Shown: positions 47,118 through 57,204, counted from the first letter of the stretch. The stretch is DNA of 64,000 bases from Bog-756 sp963699085 (GCA_963699085.1 CAVOTH010000004.1:2232001-2296000); one strand, 5' to 3'. Program-made: numbers and translations. The notes: generated from the sequence alone by a model not told the origin.

Positions 47118-47160
47118 CTTTTAATCCCAAGGTGGCGAGATCGAGACTCGCACGGCCCAC
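47118..47160 (+). repeat. attR: 43-bp copy of the tRNA-Lys 3' half
   Basis: Identical to 30785-30827 but without the 5' half of a tRNA and followed by TGAATAATGC instead of CAG. Marks the right end of the element. Confidence 0.88.
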
Positions 47161-47323
47161 TGAATAATGCCCGCTCAGAGGCTATGTGACTTGGGATTAT
47201 TGGAAATAACTCACGCAAAGACCGGCGAGGCGGATAGCGGCGGCACGATTACAAGCATCAGACCGAAACGATCCAAACATTAGTTTCGCCAGTGGATTGA
47301 CCTGATCATGACATGTGGATGAT

Positions 47324-47393
47324 GTCGGAATATCCCATCATTTACTCGTTGTCTGGATATCCCGACACTGCTACAATGTCGGGATATGTCGAC
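47324..47393 (+). promoter_or_regulatory. hipB promoter with three operator boxes
   Basis: -35 TTGTCT (47349-47354), 17-bp spacer, -10 TACAAT (47372-47377), and the hipB ATG at 47386, so the transcript is probably leaderless. Three related GTCGGGATATCC-type boxes overlap it: 47324-47336, 47351-47366 and 47378-47393, the last covering the start codon. This fits autorepression by HipB. Confidence 0.7.
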
Positions 47394-47634
47394 AGAACAA
47401 GTCAGCAGCGGAGGCCCCTACCGCATCTACACCGCAGCGTCTCTCGGGGAAGCCATCCGCCACTACCGCAAAGAGGCCGGGTTGACTCAGTCCCAACTTG
47501 CCGAGGCCGCTGGGCTACAGCGCAGCTACCTGTCCGAACTCGAACACGGAAAGGAGACCGAACAGGTCACTCGGCTCCTCCGGGTCCTCCGACAGCTGGG
47601 GGTGAGAATGACCCTCGATAAGGCGGACTGGTGA
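47386..47634 (+). CDS. hipB: HipB-type antitoxin / repressor
   Basis: 82 residues with an XRE helix-turn-helix: SLGEAIRHYRKEAGLTQSQL then LQRSYLSELEHGKETEQ, followed by a short C-terminus. Binds its own promoter and neutralises HipA, by family analogy. Stop overlaps the hipA start (TGATG). Confidence 0.9.
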   Translation: MSTEQVSSGGPYRIYTAASLGEAIRHYRKEAGLTQSQLAEAAGLQRSYLSELEHGKETEQVTRLLRVLRQLGVRMTLDKADW

Positions 47635-48866
47635 TGCCCGACGACACATTGGCGGTGTGGCTCTACGGCGATCATGTAGCGACCATCGATCGAGAACGGC
47701 GACGACCTCGCCTGGAGTACACCGATACCGCGTTGACCCAGTACCCACTGGGAACACCGCTCCTGTCACTGTCGCTTCCTGTGCGGAGAGAACGCTTTCC
47801 GCAAGGTACGCTGCGGCCATTCCTCGACGGGCTGCTCCCCGAAGGGGAATCGAGGAAGGCAATAGCCCGCGACGTTTCCGTATTGCCAGACGACACATAT
47901 GGTCTGATTCGGGCGCTCGGCCGAGACTGTGCAGGGGCAATCGTCATCCAGCCTGCTGACGAGCCTCCGCCCAATGCACCTACGACGACAACCGCCGAGG
48001 CACTCGACTCCGAGGAAATCGAGGCCCTGGTGAGGGATCTGCGGAGTGCACCGCTTGGGATTGGCGGACGTGTCCGGATCTCTCTGGCCGGAGTTCAAGA
48101 GAAGCTCGTGCTTACTCGCATGCCCGACGGCCGCTGGGGCCGACCAGTCGATGGGACACCGACCACGCACATCCTCAAGCCGGAGATTGCCGCGTTCCCT
48201 TTCACCGTGGAGAACGAGGCATTTTGCATGCGTGTCGCAAGGCATTTGGACCTCAATGTCGCCAAAGTCGATACGACAGTCATCGAAGGTCGCAAGCTCA
48301 TCGTCGTTGAACGGTATGACCGGCTGGTTGGCCCCGACGGCTCTGTGCTTCGAATTCACCAGGAGGATCTCTGCCAGGCCTTAGGAATCCCGCCGGAGAC
48401 AAAGTACGAGGAGGACGGAGGGCCGTCGCTAAAGCGGATCGCTCGGCTTCTGTCCACGGTGGCAGCCCCTGATTCACTGGAGCGGTTGTTGGCTGCTGTG
48501 GTCGTGAACAGCATCGTCGGCAATGGAGACGCTCACGGAAAGAACTTTTCCCTCCTCCATGATGCTTCGGGAGCTCTCCGAATGACTCCCCTGTATGACG
48601 TGCTCTCCACCCTGTACTACGGAGATGACCGTCTCGCTCTGTATATCGACGACGTCAGGCGGACGAATCGGATCACGGCGCTGGGAGTGGCCAATGAAGC
48701 CGTCCGTTGGGGGGTCTCCCGCAATCGCGCCACTGAGATCATCAACGATCTCTTGGAAAGGACTCCTGAAGCCATCGAGAGTGCTCGGGACGAGACCAGT
48801 GGCGTCCCCGACGACCTCCTGAAGACGGTGACTCGTCAGGTCGCGCAGCTAGCGTCCCAATCATGA
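47634..48866 (+). CDS. hipA: HipA-type serine/threonine kinase toxin
   Basis: About 410 residues. N-terminal HipA subdomain (LTQYPLGTPLLSLSLPVR, FLDGLLPEGESRKAIA), Ser-loop region RISLAGVQEKLVLTR, THILKPEI, and catalytic NGDAHGKN with Asp at residue 299 followed by MTPLYDVLSTL. Related HipA proteins phosphorylate glutamyl- or other tRNA synthetases and cause dormancy. ATG 47634 is preferred to GTG 47631. Lies just outside attR. Confidence 0.93.
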   Translation: MPDDTLAVWLYGDHVATIDRERRRPRLEYTDTALTQYPLGTPLLSLSLPVRRERFPQGTLRPFLDGLLPEGESRKAIARDVSVLPDDTYGLIRALGRDCAGAIVIQPADEPPPNAPTTTTAEALDSEEIEALVRDLRSAPLGIGGRVRISLAGVQEKLVLTRMPDGRWGRPVDGTPTTHILKPEIAAFPFTVENEAFCMRVARHLDLNVAKVDTTVIEGRKLIVVERYDRLVGPDGSVLRIHQEDLCQALGIPPETKYEEDGGPSLKRIARLLSTVAAPDSLERLLAAVVVNSIVGNGDAHGKNFSLLHDASGALRMTPLYDVLSTLYYGDDRLALYIDDVRRTNRITALGVANEAVRWGVSRNRATEIINDLLERTPEAIESARDETSGVPDDLLKTVTRQVAQLASQS

Positions 48867-49189
48867 CTCGCAGTCGATAGGGCTCAGCGGGGTGTCGTGC
48901 CTAGCTGAGGTCACCCAGAATTAGGCGAAGTCGCTTCAAGCTCTCGGTGTGAGCCAAAAAACAGGAAGCACCTTCGTCCTTGTCGAACCTGTGCGTTGCG
49001 GTCCAGCCGGCGACAACCTAGCCTTTAGCTCTAGATGTTTATCAGTGGACATCACCGTCCCGTTGGTGCGCGTGCGGCGACCGATGTCTCGTCGACTATG
49101 CACAAAGGACAACTCCGCGGGTCTCGGCCGGGGAGGCCCGGGGTCGGATCGCCCGCCGACTCAACCGGGATCCAGGAGAGGGGAAGATC
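48867..49189. other. Intergenic region upstream of the catabolic cluster
   Basis: 323 bp without a supported gene. It includes the AT-rich motif at 49029-49042, also found near other genes of the cluster. Confidence 0.4.
49029..49042 (+). promoter_or_regulatory. Cluster motif, copy 1 (CTCTAGATGTTTAT)
   Basis: Upstream of the thioesterase start by 147 bp. Shares TAGATGTTT with the copies at 53952 (inverted) and 57255 and nearly matches the copy at 62670 (inverted). Confidence 0.4.
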
Positions 49190-49855
49190 GTGACGGAGGG
49201 ATCGGCATCGTCACCGACCAGAGCTTGGGTATTCGGCAACGAACCGCTTCCCCAGGCGCTCGCCCTTGCGCCCCTTCTACGTCGAATCATCGGCGCGGCC
49301 CTGTCCCTCGACGACACGGAGGACGGGATGGCACAACTCATCGCCTGCCTGGTCGCCGCCGAGGGCGATCTGAGTCGTCGCACACCGACGGACCCATTGC
49401 CGAGGATCGGGCCCGAGGAGCATCCCGAGCGACGGGTCTACCTCGATCATGGCCGGAGCATTGGAAGGTTCAATCCCTGCTTTCCCGAGTACGAGATCAT
49501 GGTGGAGAATGAACGGGCTTCAGGCAGCGTGTCATTCCCGATCGCCTATGAAGGCCCTCCGGGCCACGTCCATGGTGGGTTTCTCGCCGTATTCTTCGAC
49601 TGCGTGATCCAACATCACAACTGCGAATACGGCGTGGCCGGAAAGACCACGGCGCTAAATGTGGAGTATCGCCGTCCTACTCCACTCCACAAATTGCTGC
49701 AGTTCGAAATCGAACGGTCGTCCGACTCGAGACGCATCACGTCGGTGGCCAACCTGCAGTTGGACGGCAACATCGTCTGTCGGGCGACCATGGAAGCAGT
49801 GGCGGGTGACCGGGCTCAGCTTCCTGAAGTATCACCGCGCCGCGGGCAACCGTGA
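49190..49855 (+). CDS. Hotdog-fold thioesterase-like protein
   Basis: 221 residues. The C-terminal half is a single hotdog domain with YEGPPGHVHGGFLAVFFDCV, then the strands KTTALNVEYRRPTP; the N-terminal half is helical. This matches the PaaI-like acyl-CoA thioesterases. GTG start, overlapping the downstream acyl-CoA synthetase by four bases. Confidence 0.82.
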   Translation: MTEGSASSPTRAWVFGNEPLPQALALAPLLRRIIGAALSLDDTEDGMAQLIACLVAAEGDLSRRTPTDPLPRIGPEEHPERRVYLDHGRSIGRFNPCFPEYEIMVENERASGSVSFPIAYEGPPGHVHGGFLAVFFDCVIQHHNCEYGVAGKTTALNVEYRRPTPLHKLLQFEIERSSDSRRITSVANLQLDGNIVCRATMEAVAGDRAQLPEVSPRRGQP

Positions 49856-51463
49856 GCACTTCGTCATCCCTGGACACCGTCGGAGATCTGTTGGACAGCC
49901 GAGCCGGCAGTCGTGGGAACCATCCGCTTCTGGTCTGCGATGACGGCACGATTACCTACGCTCATGCCGCCGAGCGCTCGGCCACCCTGGCCCGCGGGTT
50001 TTTGGCCTCAGGTTTGTCCATGGGCTCACGAGTAGGACTCCTCTACCCCAATGGTCCCAAGTTTTTGTTTGCATCCTTGGCCGCGGCCCGAATAGGGGCG
50101 ATCACTGTCCCGATCAGCACCTACTCGACATCCGCCGAGGTGCGGACACTGTTGAACAACGCTGATGTCGACACGCTCCTCGCAGCTCATGAATACCGCG
50201 GTCACGACTACGTCCAGGTCATCGGTGAGGCGGTGCCCGAACTCGGCACCGGCGCGACACCTCCAGCTGTTCTCGCCGTCGGCACCCGCGCTCCGACGGG
50301 TGGCTTTCGACTCTCCCGGAACTTGCGACGGAGCAGCATGCACCGTGGAATCGATGCTCGATGCCGGCGCCGCCATCAGCCCCGACATCCTGCAAGCCAG
50401 TCAGGATCGGGTCGGTCCGTCAGATCGCCTGGTCATCATCCATACTTCTGGCTCCAGCGCCCAGCCGAAAGGTGTCATCCATACCCACGGTTCGCTCGTT
50501 CGCCATCTACGGATCCTCAACACGCTGCGCCGCTACGACCAGGACGAGATCCTGTTCTCGAATTCCCCCTTTTTCTGGATCGGCGGATACGGGTACGCGT
50601 TGCTCGGAACACTTGAGGCCGGGGCAACCCTCGTCTGCTCGAACTCGCAGACCCCGGCGACTGTGCTCGATCTGATCGAACGGAGCCGCCCGACCATGGT
50701 CAACGGCTTCGCCCAGTCCGTGGCGCACCTGCCCGATGATCCGACGTTTCCGAAGCGCGATCTCACCTCCATCAAGCGGGGGAATCTGTACCCCATCATG
50801 CCCGTGGCAATCCGACCCACCGATGTCGAACTCCACCACAACATGTTGGGCATGACCGAGACAGGGAGTGTCTGCCTGGCCACCGATGACGAGGCTCAAC
50901 AGCCGGAGCATCGGAGGGGTTCATTCGGCAAACCGGTCCCGGACTTCGAAGCGAAAATCGTCGATCCTGAGGGGACGACCACTGATGTGGGAGTAGTCGG
51001 AGAACTTTGCCTCCGAGGACCCGCACTCATGGAGGGCTACTGCGGTAAAGAGCGTCACGAAACCTTCGACAACGACGGGTGGTACCACAGCGGGGATCTC
51101 TTTCACGTCGACGATGAGGGTTTCTACTACTTTCACGGCCGCTTCGGTGACGTGATCAAGACCTCGGGGGCCAACGTCTCCCCACGCGAGGTCGAATCGA
51201 TTGTCTTGGAGGTGACAGGGCTGGTGGCCCATGTCTTCGGCATCGAAGACCCGGGAAGTGGGCAGCTGGTAGCAGCTGTGATTCGGGTGCCGTCGTCCGC
51301 CACCCCTCCGGACCCTGAACAACTCCGGTCCTTGCTGCGCACCCGACTCTCCGCCTACAAGGTTCCAAAGCGAATCATCTTGGTCGACGAAGGTGAGGTG
51401 CCGATCATGTCGAGCGGAAAACTTGATGTCCGCGCCCTCAAGGAGCTGGCCCGTGACCGCTGA
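49852..51463 (+). CDS. Acyl-CoA synthetase (AMP-forming), frameshifted
   Basis: Adenylates a carboxylic acid and transfers it to CoA. The first frame gives the N-terminus (SATLARGFLASGLSMGSRVG). After about 50270 the second frame carries the AMP-binding motif VIIHTSGSSAQPKGVIHTHG, then NMLGMTETGS, GWYHSGDLFHVDDEGFYYFH and the catalytic lysine near SSGKLDVRALKEL. A one-base insertion fits. The acid substrate is unknown. Confidence 0.85.
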
Positions 51464-53063
51464 GTCGCTCACCCTTCCTGCACTGCTCCACCACAATGCC
51501 TCAGTCCACCGCGACAAGCCCGCCATCATCAGCGAGCAGGGTTCTCTGAGCCATGCCGACCTGGACGAGGCGAGCGCCATTCTCGCCGGGAGGCTGGTCG
51601 CCGCGGGAGTGGGAAAGTCCTCTCGAGTCGGCCTCCTGATGGGCAACGGGAGCCAATGGGCCGTCGCCGCCGCCGCCATCATGCGGATCGGGGCCGTGCT
51701 GGTGCCTCTTAGCACCTTGCTCAAGCCACCGGAACTGTTGAGTCAGCTCGAAACGGCGGCGGTGACCGAGTTGATCTCCACCGTGACCTTCCGGGATCAC
51801 GACTACCTGTCGGACCTCGAATCCCAGGCCCCGGGTATCGCCGACGTCACTGGACGCGGTGGGCGCCACGCTGACCTCCCCAACTTGCGTCGGGTGTGGA
51901 ATGCCGACGCCCTTCCCTCCGACGGGGTCGAAGGCATGATGGTCAGGGCGCTCGAAGACCGCGTGCATCCCGCCGATGACCTGGTCATCCTCTTCACCTC
52001 TGGCAGCCGGGGCGTGCCCAAGGGGGTGATCCACACCCACGGGGGTGCTATTCGGGCCACTTCGGCAGGCCTTGTCAGCCGCTGTGTGGCCCAGGACGAG
52101 CGCCTCTACATCCCGATGCCCTTCTTCTGGACCGGTGGGTTCTCTGGTGGCCTGATGACAGCCCTAGTGGCGGGGGCGACCTTGATCACCGAGGCCATCC
52201 CCGAACCACGCACCACGCTCATGTTGCTAGAACGCGAGAAGGCCACACTCTTCCGAGGGTGGCCCGACCAAGCGGCCCGGATCGCCGCCCATCCCGACTT
52301 TGCCGGCACCGACCTCACCACCCTCCGACCCGGGAGTCTCTCCGCCGTCCTGCCCGAAGGGATCCGCCCACGGCCGGGAGCGCGGGCGAACCTTTTCGGC
52401 ATGACCGAGACCTTCGGGCCCTATTGCGGATTCCGACTCGACAGCGACCTGCCGCCGGATAAGTACGGCAGCTGCGGTCAGCCATTTGAAGGAATCGAGG
52501 TCCGGGTGTTCGATCCCGATTCGCCGACCCCGCTCCCACCCGGCGTCGGCGGAGAGATCGCGGTGAGAGGTCCCAACGTAATGAGGGGAATCTGCGGCCG
52601 ATCCCGATCGGAGACCTTCGACCCCCAGGGCTTCTATCGGACCGGGGACCTCGGTACCCTGGATGCCGACGGCTACCTCTGGTACCACGGCCGGAGTGAC
52701 GACATGTTCAAAGTGAAGGGCGCATCGGTCTATCCATCCGAGGTCGAGACCGCGCTGAGGAGTGTCGCCGGTGTCAGGCAGGCATTCGTCACCGACATCG
52801 AGGGCCCGACCGGGGCACAGGTGGGTGCGTTGGTCGTCACGTCCCTGGCTGCGGACGACCTTGACGATGCCGTCCGATCGAGATTGAGCAGCTTTAAGGT
52901 TCCCACGTTCTGGTTCGTGACCGCACAGCCAGAGGATGTTCCACGAACCGCCAGCGACAAGGTGGACAAGAAGGCGCTTCAGCACGTGATCCAGACGGAT
53001 GGCGTGAAGGTCGGCGACAGTCAGGCGCCAGTTGGCATCACCGAGAGAGGACCACGAGCGTGA
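51453..53063 (+). CDS. Acyl-CoA synthetase (AMP-forming)
   Basis: Intact, 536 residues from GTG 51453, overlapping the upstream paralogue by 11 bases. AMP-binding motif VILFTSGSRGVPKGVIHTHG, ANLFGMTETFG, GFYRTGDLGTLDADGYLWYH and C-terminal TASDKVDKKALQ. About the same layout as the upstream synthetase, so the pair may act on related acids or different stages. Confidence 0.92.
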   Translation: MTAESLTLPALLHHNASVHRDKPAIISEQGSLSHADLDEASAILAGRLVAAGVGKSSRVGLLMGNGSQWAVAAAAIMRIGAVLVPLSTLLKPPELLSQLETAAVTELISTVTFRDHDYLSDLESQAPGIADVTGRGGRHADLPNLRRVWNADALPSDGVEGMMVRALEDRVHPADDLVILFTSGSRGVPKGVIHTHGGAIRATSAGLVSRCVAQDERLYIPMPFFWTGGFSGGLMTALVAGATLITEAIPEPRTTLMLLEREKATLFRGWPDQAARIAAHPDFAGTDLTTLRPGSLSAVLPEGIRPRPGARANLFGMTETFGPYCGFRLDSDLPPDKYGSCGQPFEGIEVRVFDPDSPTPLPPGVGGEIAVRGPNVMRGICGRSRSETFDPQGFYRTGDLGTLDADGYLWYHGRSDDMFKVKGASVYPSEVETALRSVAGVRQAFVTDIEGPTGAQVGALVVTSLAADDLDDAVRSRLSSFKVPTFWFVTAQPEDVPRTASDKVDKKALQHVIQTDGVKVGDSQAPVGITERGPRA

Positions 53064-53863
53064 CCTACGAAACCATCATCTATGAAGTCGAGGACCGCAT
53101 CGCCACCATCACGTTCAATCGGCCGGAGCGCTACAACGCCATCAGCCGACAGATGGCGAAGGAGCTCAACGACGCCTACACCCTCGCCGAGCGAGACGAA
53201 GATGTGTGGACACTGATCGTTACCGCCACCGGACCGGCCTTCTGCTCGGGCGCCGACGTCGAAGGAATCCCTGACGATGGAAAGGTCCCCTACGAGGGTA
53301 GTTACCTCTCGCAGTACCACGAGTGGGAGGCACCTCAAGAGGCGACCCCGCCATTCAGGACGATGGCCAAACCGATCGTCGTGGCCGTCAACGGGATTTG
53401 CTGTGGGGCCGGTATGGACCTGGTCACAACAGGCGATATCTCGATTGCCGCGGAAGACGCCACATTCTTCGACCCCCACGTGAGTATCGGCCTGGTGTCA
53501 GGCCGCGAGATGGTCCGGGTCGCCCGCACACTGCCACTCAACGTGGCGATGCGCATGGCCCTGCTCGGCAAGCACGAGAGAATGAGCGCGCAGCGTGCCT
53601 ATGAACTCGGGTTCATCACCGAGGTGGTGGCGCCGGACGAGCTCGGCAGTCGAGCCCGCGAATTGGCGGAGATGGTGAACCGAAACGCACCGTTGGCGGT
53701 CCGGGGCACCAGATTGGCGATCCGCAAAGGCCTGGGGCTGCCCCTCCACGAAGCGGAGATCCTGGCCGAGTCCTTCCGCGAACGGGTGCTCCACACCGAA
53801 GACTCCCTCGAGGGCCCCCGGGCCTTTCTCGAGAAGCGAGCACCGGAATGGAAATGCCGGTAA
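53060..53863 (+). CDS. Enoyl-CoA hydratase/isomerase family protein
   Basis: 267 residues; crotonase fold. Typical IATITFNRPERYNAISRQM and oxyanion-hole segments AFCSGADVEGIP and NGICCGAGMDLVTTGDISIA, then VSIGLVSGREMVR. GTG start overlaps the acyl-CoA synthetase stop by four bases. The catalytic Glu positions of classic hydratases are not obvious, so an isomerase or hydrolase role is possible. Confidence 0.9.
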   Translation: MTYETIIYEVEDRIATITFNRPERYNAISRQMAKELNDAYTLAERDEDVWTLIVTATGPAFCSGADVEGIPDDGKVPYEGSYLSQYHEWEAPQEATPPFRTMAKPIVVAVNGICCGAGMDLVTTGDISIAAEDATFFDPHVSIGLVSGREMVRVARTLPLNVAMRMALLGKHERMSAQRAYELGFITEVVAPDELGSRARELAEMVNRNAPLAVRGTRLAIRKGLGLPLHEAEILAESFRERVLHTEDSLEGPRAFLEKRAPEWKCR

Positions 53864-53951
53864 TGAACGCGGACCAGTCGTCCCCGATCGAGCCTGGCCG
53901 TCGTTGCTCACGGGGTCACGTCGCCGGCCCTGCTCTCGACGATTCGATCCG

Positions 53952-53965
53952 CTAAACATCTAAAG
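53952..53965 (+). promoter_or_regulatory. Cluster motif, copy 2 (CTAAACATCTAAAG)
   Basis: Located 43 bp before the amidohydrolase start at 54009. Reverse complement CTTTAGATGTTTAG matches copy 3 over 12 bases. Confidence 0.55.
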
Positions 53966-54008
53966 GATCTCTGGGCCAGGGGTTGCGGATCGTTGTACGA
54001 TTGGGGCT

Positions 54009-55214
54009 ATGAACGAGGTCTTCGATTTTCCAGTTTTCGACGCGGACAACCACCTCTACGAGACCGAGGATGCGCTGACCCGGCACCTTCCGAGCGAGCA
54101 CAAGGACCTCTTCCGGTTCGTGGAGCTCAACGGAAGAAAGAAATTGGTCGTCCGCAGCACGCTCACCGACTTCATTCCCAACCCTTCATTCGAGGTGGTC
54201 GCCCGACCGGGCGCTCACATGGACTACTACGCGGGGAACAATCCCCAGGGCAAGTCGATGAGGGAGATGACGGGAGAGCCCATGCGCTCCATCCCGGCGT
54301 TCCGAGAGCCTGCCGCCCGCCTCGAGCTCCTCGACGAACAGGGGATCTACGCCTGTCTGATATTTCCCACGCTGGCAAGTCTCGTCGAAGAGAGGCTCCG
54401 TGATGATCCAGAGCTCACAGAGGTCGCGATCCACGCTTTCAACCAGTGGCTCTTTGACGACTGGGAGTACGACTATCGGGGGAGGATTTTCAGCACGCCG
54501 CTGGTAAACCCATGTGTTCTGGACAAGGGGATCGCCGAATTGGAGCTGCTCCTGGACCGGGGGGCCAAGGTCGTACTACTGCGACCGGCTCCGGTGAGCG
54601 GGGCACGAACGACACGCTCACCGTTCCTTCCCGAATTCGATCCCTTCTGGGCGCGGGTGGAGGAATCCAAGGTCCTGGTGGCCCTCCACGCATCGGATAG
54701 CGGTTACCAGGAATACCTGAACACCTGGGAGGGCGTCACCGGCGAGTTCGTTCCATTCCGGCCCAGGGCGTTTGCCGCCGTGACCGATGCCGGTCGCATG
54801 ATCCACGATTCGTTCGCTTCCGCTATCTGCCACGGCATGCTGTGCCGATTCCCTGGTGTCCGATTGATCAGCGTGGAGAACGGGGGCAGTTGGGTCGGCC
54901 ATCTTCTGCGCAACCTGGAGTCCGCGTGGAAGAAGATGCCCAATGAGTTTCCGGAGCACCCGGTAGAGGTCTTCAAGCGCAATGTCTGGGTGAACCCATT
55001 CTGGGAGGACTCCCTCGACGGATTGATCGATCTATTGGGCTCTGAGCGCATCTGTTTCGGATCCGACTACCCGCACCCGGAAGGTCTGGATGACCCGCTC
55101 GGATGGGCCCGCCATCTTGCCGGCCTGGACCCGCAGTCGGTTCGCCGGATCATGTCCGCGAATCTGTTCGATCTGCTCGAGCTGCCGGAGCCGGCCGGGG
55201 TGAGCAGACAGTGA
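54009..55214 (+). CDS. ACMSD-like metal-dependent amidohydrolase
   Basis: 401 residues of the amidohydrolase_2 (TIM-barrel) family. N-terminal VFDADNHLYETEDALTRHLP, the middle LLDEQGIYACLIFPTLA and C-terminal ICFGSDYPHPEGLDDPLG are characteristic. The classical HxH at the N-terminus is replaced by DNH. Family members decarboxylate or hydrolyse carboxylated ring products; the reaction here is unknown. Overlaps the APH-like gene by four bases. Confidence 0.88.
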   Translation: MNEVFDFPVFDADNHLYETEDALTRHLPSEHKDLFRFVELNGRKKLVVRSTLTDFIPNPSFEVVARPGAHMDYYAGNNPQGKSMREMTGEPMRSIPAFREPAARLELLDEQGIYACLIFPTLASLVEERLRDDPELTEVAIHAFNQWLFDDWEYDYRGRIFSTPLVNPCVLDKGIAELELLLDRGAKVVLLRPAPVSGARTTRSPFLPEFDPFWARVEESKVLVALHASDSGYQEYLNTWEGVTGEFVPFRPRAFAAVTDAGRMIHDSFASAICHGMLCRFPGVRLISVENGGSWVGHLLRNLESAWKKMPNEFPEHPVEVFKRNVWVNPFWEDSLDGLIDLLGSERICFGSDYPHPEGLDDPLGWARHLAGLDPQSVRRIMSANLFDLLELPEPAGVSRQ

Positions 55215-56312
55215 CGCCCGATCCGTCCGACGCACTGCCCTGGAGACGCGATGTCTCGGACATCACTCCGGATCTGGCTGAGTGGGTCTCCCACGTCATG
55301 GGCCCGGGAGCGGTTCTGGGAATGTGCACCATGCCCGACAATGGGATGGCCAACGAAACTCTCGTGTTCGACGTGGGCCGGGACCGATACGTGGCCCGGT
55401 TGGCCCCTCATAAGGACAGCCCCTTCCCGGTATTCCCGGTCTTCGACTTGAAGCTTCAGCAAGATTGCATGGAGCTGGTCCGGATCCGCACCGAGGTGCC
55501 GGTTCCGGAAGTGGTGCGCTACGAGGACAACCCGAGTTGGCTCGGTACACCGTTCCTGGTCATGGGTTACGTCGAAGGCGAAGTACCGAGAGATACTCCT
55601 CCCTACCTACTCGAAGGATGGATGACCGAGCTGTCGGCAGCCGACCTGACCAAGCTCGAGCAGACCACAATTTGAGGTCCTGGCGGGAATCCACCAGGTG
55701 CGGACCGACGCCGATCTTGCGCTATTCGGCAGTGACCAGCTGGAGCGATCGTCACTCGCTCGCCAACTCGCCGCCCAGCACGGGTACTACGAGTGGGCCC
55801 GCGAGGGTAGGCGCGTTCCAGTCATCGAGGAAGCGCTGGCGGCGCTGGACAGCACCATTCCACACACCGACCGATCGGTACTCAACTGGGGAGATAGTCG
55901 GATCGGCAATGTCATCTACCGGAACTGCCGACCGGCAGCGGTCCTCGATTGGGAGATGGCGACCACAGGACCGCCAGAGGTTGACGTGGCTTGGATGGTG
56001 TTCCTGCACGCATTCATGCAGGAGATGATCACCAAATTCATGCCCGACATATTCTCGAGTGGCAACCTGACCGGAATAGCCGAGTTGCTCCGCAAGGATC
56101 GCGTCGTCGATTACTACGAGAAGGTGGCAGGCGAGCGCCTCGACGACCTCATCTGGTACGAGGCGTTTGCCGGCCTTCGCTTCGCCATCATCCTGATGCG
56201 GATGAGTCTTCGTGCTGCGGCGTCAGGTGCGATGCCGGCCGCCACGGATCCTGACGATCTGATCATGTTCGCGCCGATGCTGCGACGACTGGTTTCCGCG
56301 ATCGGTTCATGA
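55211..56312 (+). CDS. Aminoglycoside-phosphotransferase-fold (APH) family protein, frameshifted
   Basis: Starts at GTG 55211 (VTPDPSDALPWRRD). The first frame ends early after LEQTTI; the remainder continues from FEVLAGIHQVRTD in another frame to 56312. Brenner-type kinase motif SVLNWGDSRIGNVIY and AVLDWEMATTGPPEVDVAW are intact. A one-base insertion near 55670 fits. APH-fold proteins are often linked to acyl-CoA dehydrogenases in Actinobacteria; substrate unknown. Confidence 0.82.
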
Positions 56313-56328
56313 TGGGATTCGATGGATC

Positions 56329-57204
56329 TCAGGGTTCCGGTACATGAAAGTGTGCGTCGCGTAGCTCGAACGCACGCTTGGTGCCGTGTTCGGCCCTGGT
56401 CTTCACGAAGTTGAACTCGTCTTCGTCGAACTGCAGGTTGGTGCCGTAGGCGTGAACTATGTAGGCCGCCGCCTCTTCCCCCTGGTAGGCCTGCATCTGC
56501 TCCACCAGGCGAAAAGCTTCCTTGGCAATGACGATCCCGTCAGCCGGCATCCGGGCGATCTTCTGCGCCCACCAGTCGGCTCGGCCCGCCACCTGTTCGT
56601 CATCGACGACTTCGGTGAAGATGCCGTACCGCTCCAACTCAGCCGCCCGAGGAGTATCGCCGGTCAACAGCATCCGCCGAGCCAGCATGGGGCCAAGCCG
56701 GTGGAAGAACATGTGTAGCCCTCCCAATGCCGGACCGAGGAACCGGGTTGCCGGCATTCCCACGATGGTGTCGGAGGCGACCACGGAAATGTCCGACATC
56801 AAGGCCAACTCGAAGCCTCCCCCCAGCGCATAGCCTCGTACTTCGGCCACGGTCACCTTCGGATAGCCCATGTAGTCGTGGTAGAACTGGAAGGTCTTCC
56901 GGTCCACCGTGAGCCGCCGACGCTGGCTCGGTCGCCGACTCTTGCCGTTGCCGTTTTCCTTTTCGTCCTGCGGGCCGTACCAGGCGTAGGCATTCCCCAT
57001 GTCGGCACCGGTGCTGAATACGCCACCCTCCCCACGCAGAACCACGACTTTGATCTCGTCATCCTCGGCCAGCTCATCCAAGTATTCGGCCAACAGCCGC
57101 CGCATCTCCGGGTCATACGCGTTACGCCGGGACGGGTTGTTGATCGTGACGCGACCGATCCCGGTGTCCCGGTTGCTTTCCAGAACTATTCGGGGATCAG
57201 GCAC
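56329..57204 (-). CDS. Enoyl-CoA hydratase/isomerase family protein
   Basis: 291 residues. IGRVTINNPSRRNAYDPEMR, VFSTGADMGNAYAWYG and VRGYALGGGFELALMSDISV are crotonase hallmarks. An insert around KENGNGKSRRPSQRRR lengthens one loop. Convergent with the APH gene; the cluster motif copy 3 lies 50 bp upstream of the start. Confidence 0.9.
   Translation of the reverse strand: MPDPRIVLESNRDTGIGRVTINNPSRRNAYDPEMRRLLAEYLDELAEDDEIKVVVLRGEGGVFSTGADMGNAYAWYGPQDEKENGNGKSRRPSQRRRLTVDRKTFQFYHDYMGYPKVTVAEVRGYALGGGFELALMSDISVVASDTIVGMPATRFLGPALGGLHMFFHRLGPMLARRMLLTGDTPRAAELERYGIFTEVVDDEQVAGRADWWAQKIARMPADGIVIAKEAFRLVEQMQAYQGEEAAAYIVHAYGTNLQFDEDEFNFVKTRAEHGTKRAFELRDAHFHVPEP

Larger units (their letters stand above)
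30785..47160. mobile_element. Integrated element in tRNA-Lys, about 16.3 kb
   Basis: Bounded by perfect 43-bp direct repeats: 30785-30827 inside the tRNA-Lys gene and 47118-47160 as a bare 3' fragment. The integrase lies 94 bp from the tRNA, as in tRNA-targeted integrative elements. Contents: int, xis-like, vapBC, a broken MobF relaxase/helicase, MarR-cupin, PhyH-type dioxygenase, several hypotheticals, a second tyrosine recombinase and a cyclase-ATPase. No replication, FtsK/TraB or type IV secretion genes are recognisable, so it resembles a mobilisable or decayed integrative element. Confidence 0.85.

Noticed and set aside
47118..47160. Possible second tRNA-Lys gene
   Set aside because: Only the 3' 43 bases are present; no 5' acceptor or D arm, so it is an att site.
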